A stretch of DNA of 64,000 nucleotides. It comes from Desulfosudis oleivorans Hxd3 (GTDB lineage: Bacteria; Desulfobacterota; Desulfobacteria; Desulfobacterales; Desulfosudaceae). Shown piece after piece: positions 51,789 through 62,439 of this stretch. Positions within the stretch are counted from its first letter, which is position 1. Each line of letters opens with the position of its first letter. Both the position numbers and the translations under genes were made by a program. Below the pieces are notes generated by a model that had not been told where the DNA came from, ran no database searches, and saw only the letters and a list, made by a program, of their open reading frames with translations. The DNA lies in NCBI RefSeq assembly GCF_000018405.1, contig NC_009943.1, positions 1,429,001 to 1,493,000 on the forward strand. Reading direction: 5' to 3'.

Positions 51789-53504
51789 CAGTTCCTCCAG
51801 GTGTTCCCTGGCAAACCCGATGGACGGGTCGATTTCAAGGGCCATCATGTAATACTGGACCGCCTTTTCCATGTTGCCCAGGGCCCGGTAGTTGACGCCG
51901 ATGTTGGCATAATCGATGGCCGACCCGGGATTTAGGGAAATCACCTTTTTGAAGCAGTCAATGGCCTTTTCGTGTTCCTGCCGTTTGAAATGGCAGAATC
52001 CCATGAGGTTGTAAATGTCGGTGCGGTCTTCATCCAGGTCCGCGCCCTTTTCAAGCACCGCCAGGGCCTGGTCAAACCGTTCCATCTCTTTTAAGGCCAC
52101 ACCCATGTAAGAGTAGATGCTGGACCGGTCCTGGTCGGTCGGGTTTAAGTCCAGTGCCAGCGTAAAATGGGTGATGGCGGATTCCGGGTCGCCCGAGGCC
52201 AGCCGGCAATAGCCCAGATAAAACTGAATGAAATATTTTCCAGGCAGGATACGGTCCATTTCGTTCAGGCGGCCAATAGCCTGGTCCGGCGGCATTCTTT
52301 CGGCCACCATTTTAGCGCAGAACATGGCCACGCTGGTGCCCGCGGCCCGTTCCCGGAAGTGCGCCCCCGGCACGATGGTGTAAAAGGCAGGGACACCCAG
52401 TCGCGGATGGGTGGTTTCCACCAGCAGCACCTCCATCCCCTTCTCCTTCAGGGCAGACACGCACCGCTGGATTTCCACCTTTATGTTACGATCCGACAGG
52501 TCGGGCAGTTGGGTGATGGGAAGGGTGGGGCCGGGGCCGGTGATAAAATCGGCATCTTCAATGTTTTTGAACTTGGGCAGACCACTGGCCACGTAGCTGG
52601 CACCGGTTTCAAAGTCTCCGGCCAGCTGGGCGGTCTCCGTCAGTGCCCGGCTCAAGGCCTTCTGTGGATCGGCCGCTGTTCCCGCCGTCCACACAATTTC
52701 ACTTTTACGGGGGAAGGTGGCCGGATCATAGGCCAGGACCCCCACGGTGGGGATGCCCATGTCCAGGGTGAAATCGGAAAGAAAAACATGAATGCCCGCG
52801 GTTTTGTATTTTCCCAGCATGTCAATCACCATCGGATCGGTGACCGATGCCGGATCGATATGCGGTACCCGGCGTTTTTCCCGGCTGATCAGGGAGGAGA
52901 CATGGCGTTCCACCACTTCGCAAAGGCCCTGGAGAATTGCCTCCTCCGCGCAGTTGCCGGCCGATGGACCGTTGAATTCGTTGATCATAAAAAACCAGTC
53001 AAAGGGGATCATGGTGTCCGTGTTCCGGGTCAGGTTGTACCCCTCCACCCATTGCAGGGAAAGTGATTCAAACAGGACACGGGCCTCAGCCAGCTCGTCG
53101 GACTGATCGTGTACCGACCGGGCGATCAGTTCAAAGGGAATCGCACGGGGGGCGAAGTCGGTGGAAGTGCCGGTGTGAAAGTTTTCAGTGGTGTCGGCAA
53201 ATGAAAAAAAGCTGAACCGTTCGGCCAGCTCCATCACGGCGCTGGCCTCGGCCTGGTGGACCGTGGCGCCTTTGCCCATCTGTTTGGTGGTCCGGGTGAT
53301 GGCGGTCGCGTCCGGACCGCACACACTGAAATAGACCGGAATATCCAGCCTTCCGGTATCGATGCGTTTGGTCTCCTTCAGGATACGAAGACCCAGCTCC
53401 CGGGTCTTTTCCCGGAATCGCCGGACTGTCTCTTCCGGAGCAAGGATTTTGTCCTGGTCGGTGGTAACGGTTTTAAATGCATCCTTTAAGATGACAGGCG
53501 ACAT
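51777..53504 (-). CDS. YcaO-domain protein with C-terminal TPR repeats
   Basis: Protein of 575 residues. Residues about 50-400 form a YcaO domain, an ATP-using fold that activates amide backbones; ATP-site segments are GKGATVHQAEASAVMELAER and SAGNCAEEAILQGLCEVVER. Residues about 425-570 hold three or four TPR units (YFIQFYLGYCRLASGDPESA, IYSYMGVALKEMERFDQALA, DYANIGVNYRALGNMEKAVQ). YcaO-TPR fusions without a cyclodehydratase partner are known in sulfate reducers and methanogens; their substrate is not settled. ATG at 53504 (AAGGA upstream). A candidate selenoprotein gene lies 152 bp upstream on the same strand. Confidence 0.9.
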   Translation of the reverse strand: MSPVILKDAFKTVTTDQDKILAPEETVRRFREKTRELGLRILKETKRIDTGRLDIPVYFSVCGPDATAITRTTKQMGKGATVHQAEASAVMELAERFSFFSFADTTENFHTGTSTDFAPRAIPFELIARSVHDQSDELAEARVLFESLSLQWVEGYNLTRNTDTMIPFDWFFMINEFNGPSAGNCAEEAILQGLCEVVERHVSSLISREKRRVPHIDPASVTDPMVIDMLGKYKTAGIHVFLSDFTLDMGIPTVGVLAYDPATFPRKSEIVWTAGTAADPQKALSRALTETAQLAGDFETGASYVASGLPKFKNIEDADFITGPGPTLPITQLPDLSDRNIKVEIQRCVSALKEKGMEVLLVETTHPRLGVPAFYTIVPGAHFRERAAGTSVAMFCAKMVAERMPPDQAIGRLNEMDRILPGKYFIQFYLGYCRLASGDPESAITHFTLALDLNPTDQDRSSIYSYMGVALKEMERFDQALAVLEKGADLDEDRTDIYNLMGFCHFKRQEHEKAIDCFKKVISLNPGSAIDYANIGVNYRALGNMEKAVQYYMMALEIDPSIGFAREHLEELGKG

Positions 53505-53656
53505 GTTCGAATCCTTATAAAAGCCTGCCCGGCGTGGAAGCACGGCGAGGCTGGAAAAGAAAAAGGCCGCCGGGCGTGACAATGGTCAGCCCGTGCGGTC
53601 TTTGACTTGTGGTCGGATGTTTTTTGAAAAGCCCCATGAGGCGTGTGCCGCGGTAT

Positions 53657-53836
53657 TTAGATACGGTCACACCGCACATCAGCCAGCCGGTTTTCAAATT
53701 CTTCGTCCATCTGTTGTGTGTACTGTTCCGGTGTAAAGCTTGCGTTGCAGAACCTGCATCGCAGGTAGACGGCTTTTCAGGTCCTGCGAATCTCCACCGG
53801 ACCTTTACAGTAAAGGCACTGCATTTCAGTTGTCAT
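53657..53836 (-). CDS. candidate small dual-CxxC selenoprotein (in-frame TGA)
   Basis: Reading from the ATG at 53836, 19 codons (first cysteine pair CLYC at residues 7-10) lead to TGA at 53779-53777. The same frame continues for 39 codons with KAVYLRCRFC (second pair at 27-30), FTPEQYTQQMDEEF and a final ADVRCDRI, then TAA. Read with selenocysteine at position 20 it is a 59-residue rubredoxin- or zinc-ribbon-like protein. I recall a family of dual-CxxC small (seleno)proteins in Desulfobacterota. AAAGGA lies ten bases before the ATG. It shares strand with the YcaO-TPR gene. If Sec is not used, this is a pseudogene. Confidence 0.65.
53752..53766 (-). promoter_or_regulatory. SECIS-like hairpin after the TGA codon
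   Basis: In the transcript ACCUGC-GAU-GCAGGU forms a perfect 6-bp stem with a 3-base loop beginning with G. The loop starts 16 nt after UGA, the short end of the accepted bacterial SECIS range, and a G in the first loop positions is the usual requirement. Confidence 0.5.
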
Positions 53837-53950
53837 GATGCAGGTTTCCTTTGGCACCTGTTGTAACGCTGAAACCATTTGCCGGTGGTTTCAAAAGGCG
53901 AATGTCGGAAGCAGGCAGTATGCCGGCCAAATTAAAAATAACTATTTGAT

Positions 53951-54589
53951 TTATTTTGGCTTTGCTGTTGTGTCCGTCAGCAGCAGGTGCATCACGTCAG
54001 ACAACACCTGGTCAAAGTCGAACCAGCCGCGGTCGGGCCGGGGGGAAAGGGGCAGGGAAATATAAGAAATTCCCTGGGCCACGGCCCACATGGCGGCGGC
54101 AACCCTTTTAGGGGGAATGCCCTTCAGAATTTTTTTGGATGTCTCATCCCGGTTCATCCGTTCGGCAATGCCGTCGAGAATGCGCTCCACGACAGCGCCC
54201 AGTTCATTGAGGAGCTCTTTTGAAACCAGTGCGTATCCGTTTTCGTCGGTGATCAGCAGATCCATCACGTTGGCGTACCGGCCGAACCGGGAATAGTAGG
54301 CCTTATAATCATTTGCAATAGCCACCAGGGCTTTTATCGGATCATCGATTTTCAGGCTTTTTGCGATTTTTTCTTCCAGGAGCTTCATGTTGTGAATCAA
54401 CACACAGACAACCAGCTCTTCCTTGCTTTTAAAGTAGGTGTAAATGGTACCGGGGGACACATCAATGGTCTCTGCCACACGGCGGATGGTCACTGAATCA
54501 TATCCTTCTTCATGAAAAAGTTTTTCAGCAACCTCAACAATCAGTTGTTGCCGGGCCAGTTTTTCTCTTTCTTTAAGTTCTTTAAACAT
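53951..54589 (-). CDS. TetR/AcrR-family regulator
   Basis: Repressor of 212 residues. HTH at residues about 30-52 (VTIRRVAETIDVSPGTIYTYF) with KSKEELVVCVL; ligand domain of the acyl-responsive type with YSRFGRYANVMDLL. Its target is unclear: it is divergent from the PilZ-like gene, with an inverted repeat (54624-54650) in the gap. On its other side the selenoprotein gene is co-directional after 114 bp. Confidence 0.88.
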   Translation of the reverse strand: MFKELKEREKLARQQLIVEVAEKLFHEEGYDSVTIRRVAETIDVSPGTIYTYFKSKEELVVCVLIHNMKLLEEKIAKSLKIDDPIKALVAIANDYKAYYSRFGRYANVMDLLITDENGYALVSKELLNELGAVVERILDGIAERMNRDETSKKILKGIPPKRVAAAMWAVAQGISYISLPLSPRPDRGWFDFDQVLSDVMHLLLTDTTAKPK

Positions 54590-54623
54590 AAGTAAAATCT
54601 CTTCTTTTGGGGTTGTTTGGTCA

Positions 54624-54650
54624 CCTAAACTGCGTTTAAGTTTTATTAGG
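54624..54650. promoter_or_regulatory. candidate TetR operator
   Basis: Nested inverted repeats CCTAA...TTAGG and AAACT-gcgttta-AGTTT centred about 50 bp upstream of the tetR start. Confidence 0.35.
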
Positions 54651-54752
54651 GTAATATTTTCCGGCCTTTAAGTCAAGAAGAAACTGTATTTATGATAACT
54701 TATTGAATGCGACTGTATTTTTCTCGCCTTAAGACCGGAAACCCCGGTTAAA

Positions 54753-54797
54753 TTGTCGACAATTTATTTTGACAAAAAACCTGACACAGGCTATGAA
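54753..54797 (+). promoter_or_regulatory. promoter with upstream TTGTCGACAA site
   Basis: TTGACA (54769-54774), 17-bp spacer, TATGAA (54792-54797), 51 bp before the PilZ-like ATG. The palindrome TTGTCGACAA (54753-54762) lies 6 bp upstream of the -35 box, an activator-like place. Confidence 0.5.
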
Positions 54798-54848
54798 AGC
54801 TGCTATTCACACCACAGGAAAACCAAAGGAAGAGACCGGCAAGTTTTT

Positions 54849-55205
54849 ATGACACTACCTGCTGAGAAGCGGTCCGAACTCAGGACCATCGTGGACGAGT
54901 ACTACAGCGTACAGTTTTTTTTAAAAGAGATGGCGTCGCTGTGTCATTTCGTGCTCTGGGACATGTCCTCCCACGGCATGTGCATTCTGATTGAAAAGGA
55001 TTCCCACATTCTGGACGTGCTGTCCGAAGGCAGAGAATTCCGAATGAAATATTTCCCGCGGGATCTGCTGGGCGCCACCCGGATTGTGAAAACCCGTATC
55101 TGTCACATCACCAAAGGAAGTTCCGGCCGGTTCAGGGACTACTGCCTGGTCGGGCTGGCCATTCTGGAGCAGGAGAGCGGAACAACCGAAGGTGCCCCGC
55201 GCTGA
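54849..55205 (+). CDS. PilZ-like small protein
   Basis: Protein of 118 residues. RSELR followed by FVLWDMSSHGMCILI resembles the RxxxR and DxSxxG motifs of c-di-GMP-binding PilZ domains, then beta-strand-like EFRMKYFP, RIVKTRICHIT and DYCLVGLAIL. Spacing between the motifs is longer than normal, so binding is uncertain. ATG at 54849 is chosen because the promoter lies inside the longer open frame. Convergent with the GAF/GspE gene, 6 bp apart. Confidence 0.55.
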   Translation: MTLPAEKRSELRTIVDEYYSVQFFLKEMASLCHFVLWDMSSHGMCILIEKDSHILDVLSEGREFRMKYFPRDLLGATRIVKTRICHITKGSSGRFRDYCLVGLAILEQESGTTEGAPR

Positions 55206-55211
55206 TTCGCC

Positions 55212-57530
55212 TCAGGAAATACACACCTTGCGCACCATGATCAGGTCGCAGTACCCCTGAAAGATTTTTTCAATACCGTCCTGCATCAGGGTTCGCATGC
55301 CCTCCTGAATGGCTTTCTCCCGAATTTCTTCCACCCGGGCACGGGTCTGAATCAGCCGTTTGATATCCAGGGAGCCCATAAGGAGTTCATGAAGGCCCAT
55401 GCGGCCCCGGTACCCGGTGTTGTTGCAGGCGTTACAGCCGGCAGGACGGTTAAACTCAAGGTCGTCGGTGAAGGGAAGGTTGATTGACTTGTCAAAGAGT
55501 TCCTGGCCGCCGTAGAGACGCACCAGTTCGTCATATTCTTCCTTGCTGGGGTGGTAGCTTTTCTTGCAGTCCTTGCACAGGGTCAGCACCAGACGCTGGG
55601 CCAGGATGCAGAGTACGGCGTCGGCAAAGTTGAAGGGGTCCATGCCCATGTCCAGCAGACGGGTGATACTTTCCGGCGCGCTGTTGGTATGCAGTGTGGA
55701 GAAGACCAGATGGCCGGTGAGGGATGCCTCAATGCCGATGTGAGTGGTCTCCTTGTCCCGCATTTCACCGACCATGATCACGTCCGGGTCGGCACGGAGA
55801 AAGGCCCGCATGGCCGCGGCAAAGTCAAAGCCGATTTTGGGCTTTACCTGGACCTGGCGCAGGCCCCGCTGGGTGATTTCAACGGGATCCTCGGCGGTCC
55901 ATATTTTTGTTTCCACCTTGTTGATATATTTCAGGGCCGAGTGCAGGGTGGTGGTTTTACCGGAACCGGTGGGGCCGCAGACAAAGATGATCCCGTAGGG
56001 CCGGGTAACGCAGGTGATGAAGTTGTCGTAGTTGTGTTTTGAAAAGCCCATCTTGGACAGCGGAATGGGCTCGCCCGCCGCCAGGATACGCATGACGATA
56101 TCTTCCAGCCCGCCCTGGGTGGGGACGGTGGCCACACGAAGCTCGATGTCCAGGCCCCCGTACTTTTTGAACTTGATCTTGCCGTCCTGGGGTTTTCTTT
56201 TTTCCGCGATATCCAGGTCGGACATGATCTTGATACGGGATGCCACCGCGTTTTTGTAGTGGTAGGGAATGGTCTGGTACAGGGTGCACCGGCCGTCCAC
56301 CCGGATTCTCACCTCGGTGTTGCCCTTTCCAGGGTAGGGTTCGATGTGAATATCCGAGGCCCCCCGGTTGTAGGCGTCAATAATGACCTTGTTGACCAGC
56401 TGGACAATGGCGCTGCTCTCTTCACTGACCCCCATGGAGGTGTCTTCAATCTCTTCCTCCTCCTCCTGCATCTTGGAAAGAATATCGTCAATGGAGGAGG
56501 TTTCCACTTCGTCGGTGGTGAACAGCTCGATAAAATCGTAAATGTCTTCCTTGAAGGAGACGCAGAACTTGATACGCTTGCCCGTGAACAGAGCCTTAAT
56601 CTCGTTGACCCGCTGAATATCGTGGGGGTTGTCAATAGCGATCTGGATGTCGCCTTCAGGCGTGGTGCACAGGGGGACCCATGTGTTGTTTTTCATGAAC
56701 GGCACTTTCAGGCCGCCCAGCAGTTCACCGGGAATGGGGGTCCCTTTGTCGTAGGGCCGGTAAGGCGCGTCATAGTATTTGGCAAGGGAGGTTCCCAGTT
56801 CATCCTTGGGAACATTGAACTCCTTGATCAGCACCTCCTCAACGGTCTGGCTGTTTTCCCTGGCCAGGGTAACGGCCCGGGTCAGCTCTTTCTGCGTAAG
56901 GATATGGTTTTCCATCAGGTGATCGTACTTGTTGCGCCGGCCTTTTTTGGCGGCCGCCATTTTTTTCTGGTTGTACAGGCCGATGCCCATGGTTTCGGCC
57001 AGCTCGGTAAGGTTCCGTTCGTCCTCTTCGGTAAACGGCTTGCCGTCCTTGCGGTTGACCAGCTGAATGGCACCGATGAGCATCTTTTTAAACAGGATAG
57101 GGGCCACCAGTATCTGTTTGGAGGTAAAACCGCTGCGGCGGTCCCATTTTTCGTCAAAGGAGAGGGCCGGGTCGATCTTGACCAGTTCGCGCTGGTTATA
57201 TACGTCCTTGATGTTGACCATTCGCTGCTTGTAGGCGGCAAAACCGGCAATGCTGTCCGGAGACAGGGGCACCCGGATCTCCTCCACCTCCTCGCCGGAC
57301 TTGTACCGCGATACCAGTTCCCGCTTGATGCCGTCCACGTAATAGATGGTGATGCGCTGGGCGGCAAAAAGGTCAATGATGTCTTCCTTGATGTCGATAA
57401 GGATTTCATCCAGGTTGGCGGCGGAAAAGATGCGCTTGTTGACCTCCTGCACCTTTCTTCTGTATTCGGCATCGGAAGAGGAGCTATGGGCTCCTGTACC
57501 TGTCTGGGCGGTGGAGAGCGTCACTGCCAT
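55212..57530 (-). CDS. GspE/PilB-type ATPase with N-terminal GAF domain
   Basis: Assembly ATPase of 772 residues. Residues about 25-185 are a GAF domain (ANLDEILIDIKEDIIDLFAA, GAIQLVNRKDGKPFTEEDER); 215-345 an MshEN-like domain; 360-770 the T2SS/T4P ATPase core with Walker A FVCGPTGSGKTTTLHSALKY, Asp box TAEDPVEI, Walker B MVGEMRDKETTHIG, and zinc site CKDC...CNAC. It should drive pilus or pseudopilus assembly, but no pilin or secretin gene is in the window. GAF input to such an ATPase is uncommon. Confidence 0.88.
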   Translation of the reverse strand: MAVTLSTAQTGTGAHSSSSDAEYRRKVQEVNKRIFSAANLDEILIDIKEDIIDLFAAQRITIYYVDGIKRELVSRYKSGEEVEEIRVPLSPDSIAGFAAYKQRMVNIKDVYNQRELVKIDPALSFDEKWDRRSGFTSKQILVAPILFKKMLIGAIQLVNRKDGKPFTEEDERNLTELAETMGIGLYNQKKMAAAKKGRRNKYDHLMENHILTQKELTRAVTLARENSQTVEEVLIKEFNVPKDELGTSLAKYYDAPYRPYDKGTPIPGELLGGLKVPFMKNNTWVPLCTTPEGDIQIAIDNPHDIQRVNEIKALFTGKRIKFCVSFKEDIYDFIELFTTDEVETSSIDDILSKMQEEEEEIEDTSMGVSEESSAIVQLVNKVIIDAYNRGASDIHIEPYPGKGNTEVRIRVDGRCTLYQTIPYHYKNAVASRIKIMSDLDIAEKRKPQDGKIKFKKYGGLDIELRVATVPTQGGLEDIVMRILAAGEPIPLSKMGFSKHNYDNFITCVTRPYGIIFVCGPTGSGKTTTLHSALKYINKVETKIWTAEDPVEITQRGLRQVQVKPKIGFDFAAAMRAFLRADPDVIMVGEMRDKETTHIGIEASLTGHLVFSTLHTNSAPESITRLLDMGMDPFNFADAVLCILAQRLVLTLCKDCKKSYHPSKEEYDELVRLYGGQELFDKSINLPFTDDLEFNRPAGCNACNNTGYRGRMGLHELLMGSLDIKRLIQTRARVEEIREKAIQEGMRTLMQDGIEKIFQGYCDLIMVRKVCIS

Positions 57531-57597
57531 GGCTGTTTCCTTGTGTTGTCTGTTAACAGTTGACGGTTAAGCAGGAAAAGGTAATCCCGTGCATCGG

Positions 57598-57852
57598 TCA
57601 GGGGGCCGGGTCTGTCTGGTCGGCCCGTGGTCGGCTGTAATAATGCCGAATTTTCTTTATCCCCCCCCCTGCCAGCAGTATTCCCATGATGTATAGACAT
57701 ATGCGGATGAAAAGGGCCGTGGCAGGGGCGCCGGCGATCTCCTCGATGCGGGGAATCAGCTGGTGAGTCCGGTAAAATACGCCGCACCCCATCAGCAGGA
57801 GCATGATCCCCCACACCAATCCCCAAAGCGGTTGCCTGTTTTCAGTTGTCAT
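57598..57852 (-). CDS. small two-helix membrane protein
   Basis: Protein of 84 residues with two membrane segments (WGLVWGIMLLLMGCGVFY and ALFIRICLYIMGILLAGGGI) and a charged C-terminus. No family recognised. ATG at 57852; a weak ribosome site is the main doubt. A candidate promoter lies 35-63 bp upstream. It precedes the GAF/GspE gene by 67 bp and may be its operon partner. Confidence 0.6.
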   Translation of the reverse strand: MTTENRQPLWGLVWGIMLLLMGCGVFYRTHQLIPRIEEIAGAPATALFIRICLYIMGILLAGGGIKKIRHYYSRPRADQTDPAP

Positions 57853-57886
57853 GGTGAAACAGTGTTTGTCCTTAGTTAGCCTATTA

Positions 57887-57915
57887 ACTGTATATTGGGG
57901 CCGGACCCATGTCAA
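57887..57915 (-). promoter_or_regulatory. candidate promoter, small membrane protein/GspE
   Basis: Minus strand TTGACA (57915-57910), 17 bp, TACAGT (57892-57887). Confidence 0.45.
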
Positions 57916-58169
57916 GCCCGTATCTTCAAGGGGTTGTCTGAGGGTCGGAACGCGCATGCGGTCATAATGAGGTTCGGTAAACCGTGCCGGAACATGCGCG
58001 CAAATCTGTGTGTTACGATGGTATATTTTTACCAGAAGCACAAAAAAAATGCAAAGCGGTTTTCCCGCAGCACGGGATACAGGTTGACAAGGCCGGCCGG
58101 GTGGGCAAAGCAGCCGTTCAGGGCCGGGGGACCACAGGCGGCAGGGCATGGGCCGGTCCCTGTGAATGC

Positions 58170-58198
58170 TTGACAACAGAGAGGGCGCCCATTATGCT
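58170..58198 (+). promoter_or_regulatory. promoter of the acyl-CoA synthetase operon
   Basis: TTGACA (58170-58175), 17-bp spacer, TATGCT (58193-58198), 80 bp before the ATG at 58278. The rest of the 425-bp gap 57853-58277 shows no gene. Confidence 0.55.
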
Positions 58199-58277
58199 GT
58201 TTGCTTTTGGGGGCCGGGCAGCGGACTGCCGGAGCGCCTCTTCTGTCAATACAATGCGTATTTTTAAGGAACATGTG

Positions 58278-60455
58278 ATGCAAGAAGCAGGAAAAACAAA
58301 AAAAGACGATGCGGCCCGGCAGGCCCTGTCTGAAAAGGATTCCAAGGCGGTCCTCAAACAGTACGGCATTCCGGTGGTGGAAGAGACGGCGGCCCTGAAC
58401 ACGGACGCGGCAGTGGCCGCGGCCGAAGCCATGGGCTTTCCGGTGGTGGTCAAGGGACTGGGCGCAAAGCTGCTGCATAAAACCGAGGCCGGCCTGGTTC
58501 ACCTGAAGCTGGGCAGTGCCGACGCTGTCAGGAATGCATGCGATAAAATTCAAAAAGGGGCCGGTGACCTGCTGGAAGGGTTTCTGGTCCAGCCCCACGT
58601 GGAGGGCAAAAGAGAGTTTGTGGCCGGCCTTTTTTATGATCCCGTGTTCGGGCCGGTGGTGATGTTCGGCCTGGGCGGTATTTTTACCGAGGCCCTGTCC
58701 GACGTGACTTTTCGGGTGGCGCCCCTGGAGGCGGCAGACGCACGTGAAATGCTTGACGAGATCCGTTCCCGATCGCTGCTGGACGATTTCCGTGGCGAAA
58801 AGGCCGCGGACCGGGACCAGCTGGTATCGGTGCTGATGGGGCTTTCTGACCTCAGCCAAAAAGCGCCGGACGTGGCAGAGGTAGATATCAACCCCCTGAT
58901 CGTGGACGCTGAGGGCCGGGTATGCGCGGTGGACGCCCTGGTGATCAGGGGAAGCGTTCGGGAGGAACGCCCTGTGCCGCCGCCGGTGGACCCCCGCCGG
59001 CTGGGCAGGCTTTTCTATCCGCAGTCCATCGCTTTTGTGGGGGCTTCGGGCCGGCTGGGCAAGTGGGGCCACCTGCTGTTTACCAACGTGCTGAGCAACG
59101 GCTACGAGGGCGAGGTTTACCTGGTCAACCCCGTGCGGGAAACCATCGCGGGACGCAAGACCTATCCCACGGTCTCGGCCATTCCCGGCGACGTGGACCT
59201 GGCGGTGGTCACCATTCCGGCGGCCAAGGTGCTGGACCTGATTCCCGACCTGGAGACCAAGGGCGTGAAGCACATGCTGCTGATCTCTTCAGGCTTCGGT
59301 GAAACCGGCGAGGAAGGCAAAAAACTGGAAGCCCGAGTGGTGGAGCGGGCCCGGGCCGCCGATATCCTGATGGTGGGGCCCAACACCATGGGCATCGCCA
59401 ATCCCCACATCAAACTCTACTGCACCGGCACCCATGTGTGGCCCGATCCGGGCGGCATTGCCATGGTTTCCCAGTCCGGCAACATGGGGGGCCAGCTCTT
59501 GCAGTTTGCCGAACAGCAGGGTATTGAGATTCGGGCCTTCAGCGGGTCGGGCAACGAGGCCATGGTGACCATTGAAGACTACCTGCACGCCTTTGAGGTG
59601 GATGAGCTTTCCGAAATTGTCATGCTCTATATCGAAAGTGTGAAAGACGGCCGAAGGTTCCTGGAATATGCCCGCCGGCTTTCAATGAAAAAGCCCATTG
59701 TGCTGCTCAAGGGCGGGCAGACAAAAGTGGGGGAGAAGGCCGCGGCCAGCCACACCGGGGCCATGGCCTCCGACGCCAGGGTCTTTGACGCCGTCTGCCG
59801 CCAGTCCGGCATCGTCAAGGTGGACCAGCCCATGGACATGCTGGACCTGTCCGCCGCCTTTTCATCCATTCCCCTGCCCGAGGGCAACCGTATCGGCATT
59901 ATGACCCTGGGCGGCGGCTGGGGCGTGGTGGCCGCCGACCTGTGCTCGGCCTACAACCTGGGGGTGCCGGAACTGACCCCGGATATTTTAAAGGAGATGG
60001 ACGCCCTGCTGCCCCCCTACTGGAGCCGCGCCAACCCCATTGACCTGGTGGGCGAATCCAGCAACATCCTGCCCATGCAGGTGATGGAGGCCCTGCTCAA
60101 GTGGGACGGCTGCGACGCGGTGATCAACCTGGGCATCATGGGAAAGCGGCTGATCACCAAACGCATTGTCAAGTCAACTGCCGTGGACCCTACCTACACG
60201 CCGGACTTTTTGAATGACGTGGTGAAGGTGCTCTACAAGTTTGAAGAAGAGTATGTCGAGCACGTGGTCACCATGATGGACAAATACAAAAAGCCGGTGA
60301 TCGGCGTGAGCATCATGACCGATGAAAAAGAGGACAAGACCGTGAACAAGGTGGCGGGCCACAAATACAACGCCCTCTTTTTCCCGACCCCGGAACGGGC
60401 GGTCAAGGCCCTGGCCAAGATGTACGACTACCGGCGGTTTCTGGTCCGGCGGTAA
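58278..60455 (+). CDS. ADP-forming acyl-CoA synthetase (acetate-CoA ligase type)
   Basis: Fused enzyme of 725 residues. ATP-grasp (beta-like) part first, residues about 10-230 (FPVVVKGLGAKLLHKTEAGL, DVAEVDINPLIV), then CoA-binding part (FYPQSIAFVGASGRLGKWGH) and succinyl-CoA-synthetase-like domains with phosphohistidine region AAASHTGAMASD. It converts acyl-CoA, ADP and phosphate to acid, CoA and ATP, or the reverse. ATG at 58278 has AAGGA seven bases upstream. The beta-before-alpha order differs from archaeal ACD and is seen in some bacteria. Followed by acetoacetyl-CoA synthetase after 28 bp. Confidence 0.92.
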   Translation: MQEAGKTKKDDAARQALSEKDSKAVLKQYGIPVVEETAALNTDAAVAAAEAMGFPVVVKGLGAKLLHKTEAGLVHLKLGSADAVRNACDKIQKGAGDLLEGFLVQPHVEGKREFVAGLFYDPVFGPVVMFGLGGIFTEALSDVTFRVAPLEAADAREMLDEIRSRSLLDDFRGEKAADRDQLVSVLMGLSDLSQKAPDVAEVDINPLIVDAEGRVCAVDALVIRGSVREERPVPPPVDPRRLGRLFYPQSIAFVGASGRLGKWGHLLFTNVLSNGYEGEVYLVNPVRETIAGRKTYPTVSAIPGDVDLAVVTIPAAKVLDLIPDLETKGVKHMLLISSGFGETGEEGKKLEARVVERARAADILMVGPNTMGIANPHIKLYCTGTHVWPDPGGIAMVSQSGNMGGQLLQFAEQQGIEIRAFSGSGNEAMVTIEDYLHAFEVDELSEIVMLYIESVKDGRRFLEYARRLSMKKPIVLLKGGQTKVGEKAAASHTGAMASDARVFDAVCRQSGIVKVDQPMDMLDLSAAFSSIPLPEGNRIGIMTLGGGWGVVAADLCSAYNLGVPELTPDILKEMDALLPPYWSRANPIDLVGESSNILPMQVMEALLKWDGCDAVINLGIMGKRLITKRIVKSTAVDPTYTPDFLNDVVKVLYKFEEEYVEHVVTMMDKYKKPVIGVSIMTDEKEDKTVNKVAGHKYNALFFPTPERAVKALAKMYDYRRFLVRR

Positions 60456-60483
60456 TACGGGTATTCAGCCTTGGGAGACCCTC

Positions 60484-62425
<1,942 letters not shown>

Positions 62426-62439
<14 letters not shown>

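Noticed and set aside
53505-53525. tRNA T-loop-like GTTCGAATCC
   Set aside because: No cloverleaf can be drawn; it is the reverse of the YcaO ribosome-site region.
53609-53866. Plus-strand 85-codon frame in the selenoprotein region
   Set aside because: No ribosome site or family; the minus-strand frame with paired CxxC motifs explains the sequence better.
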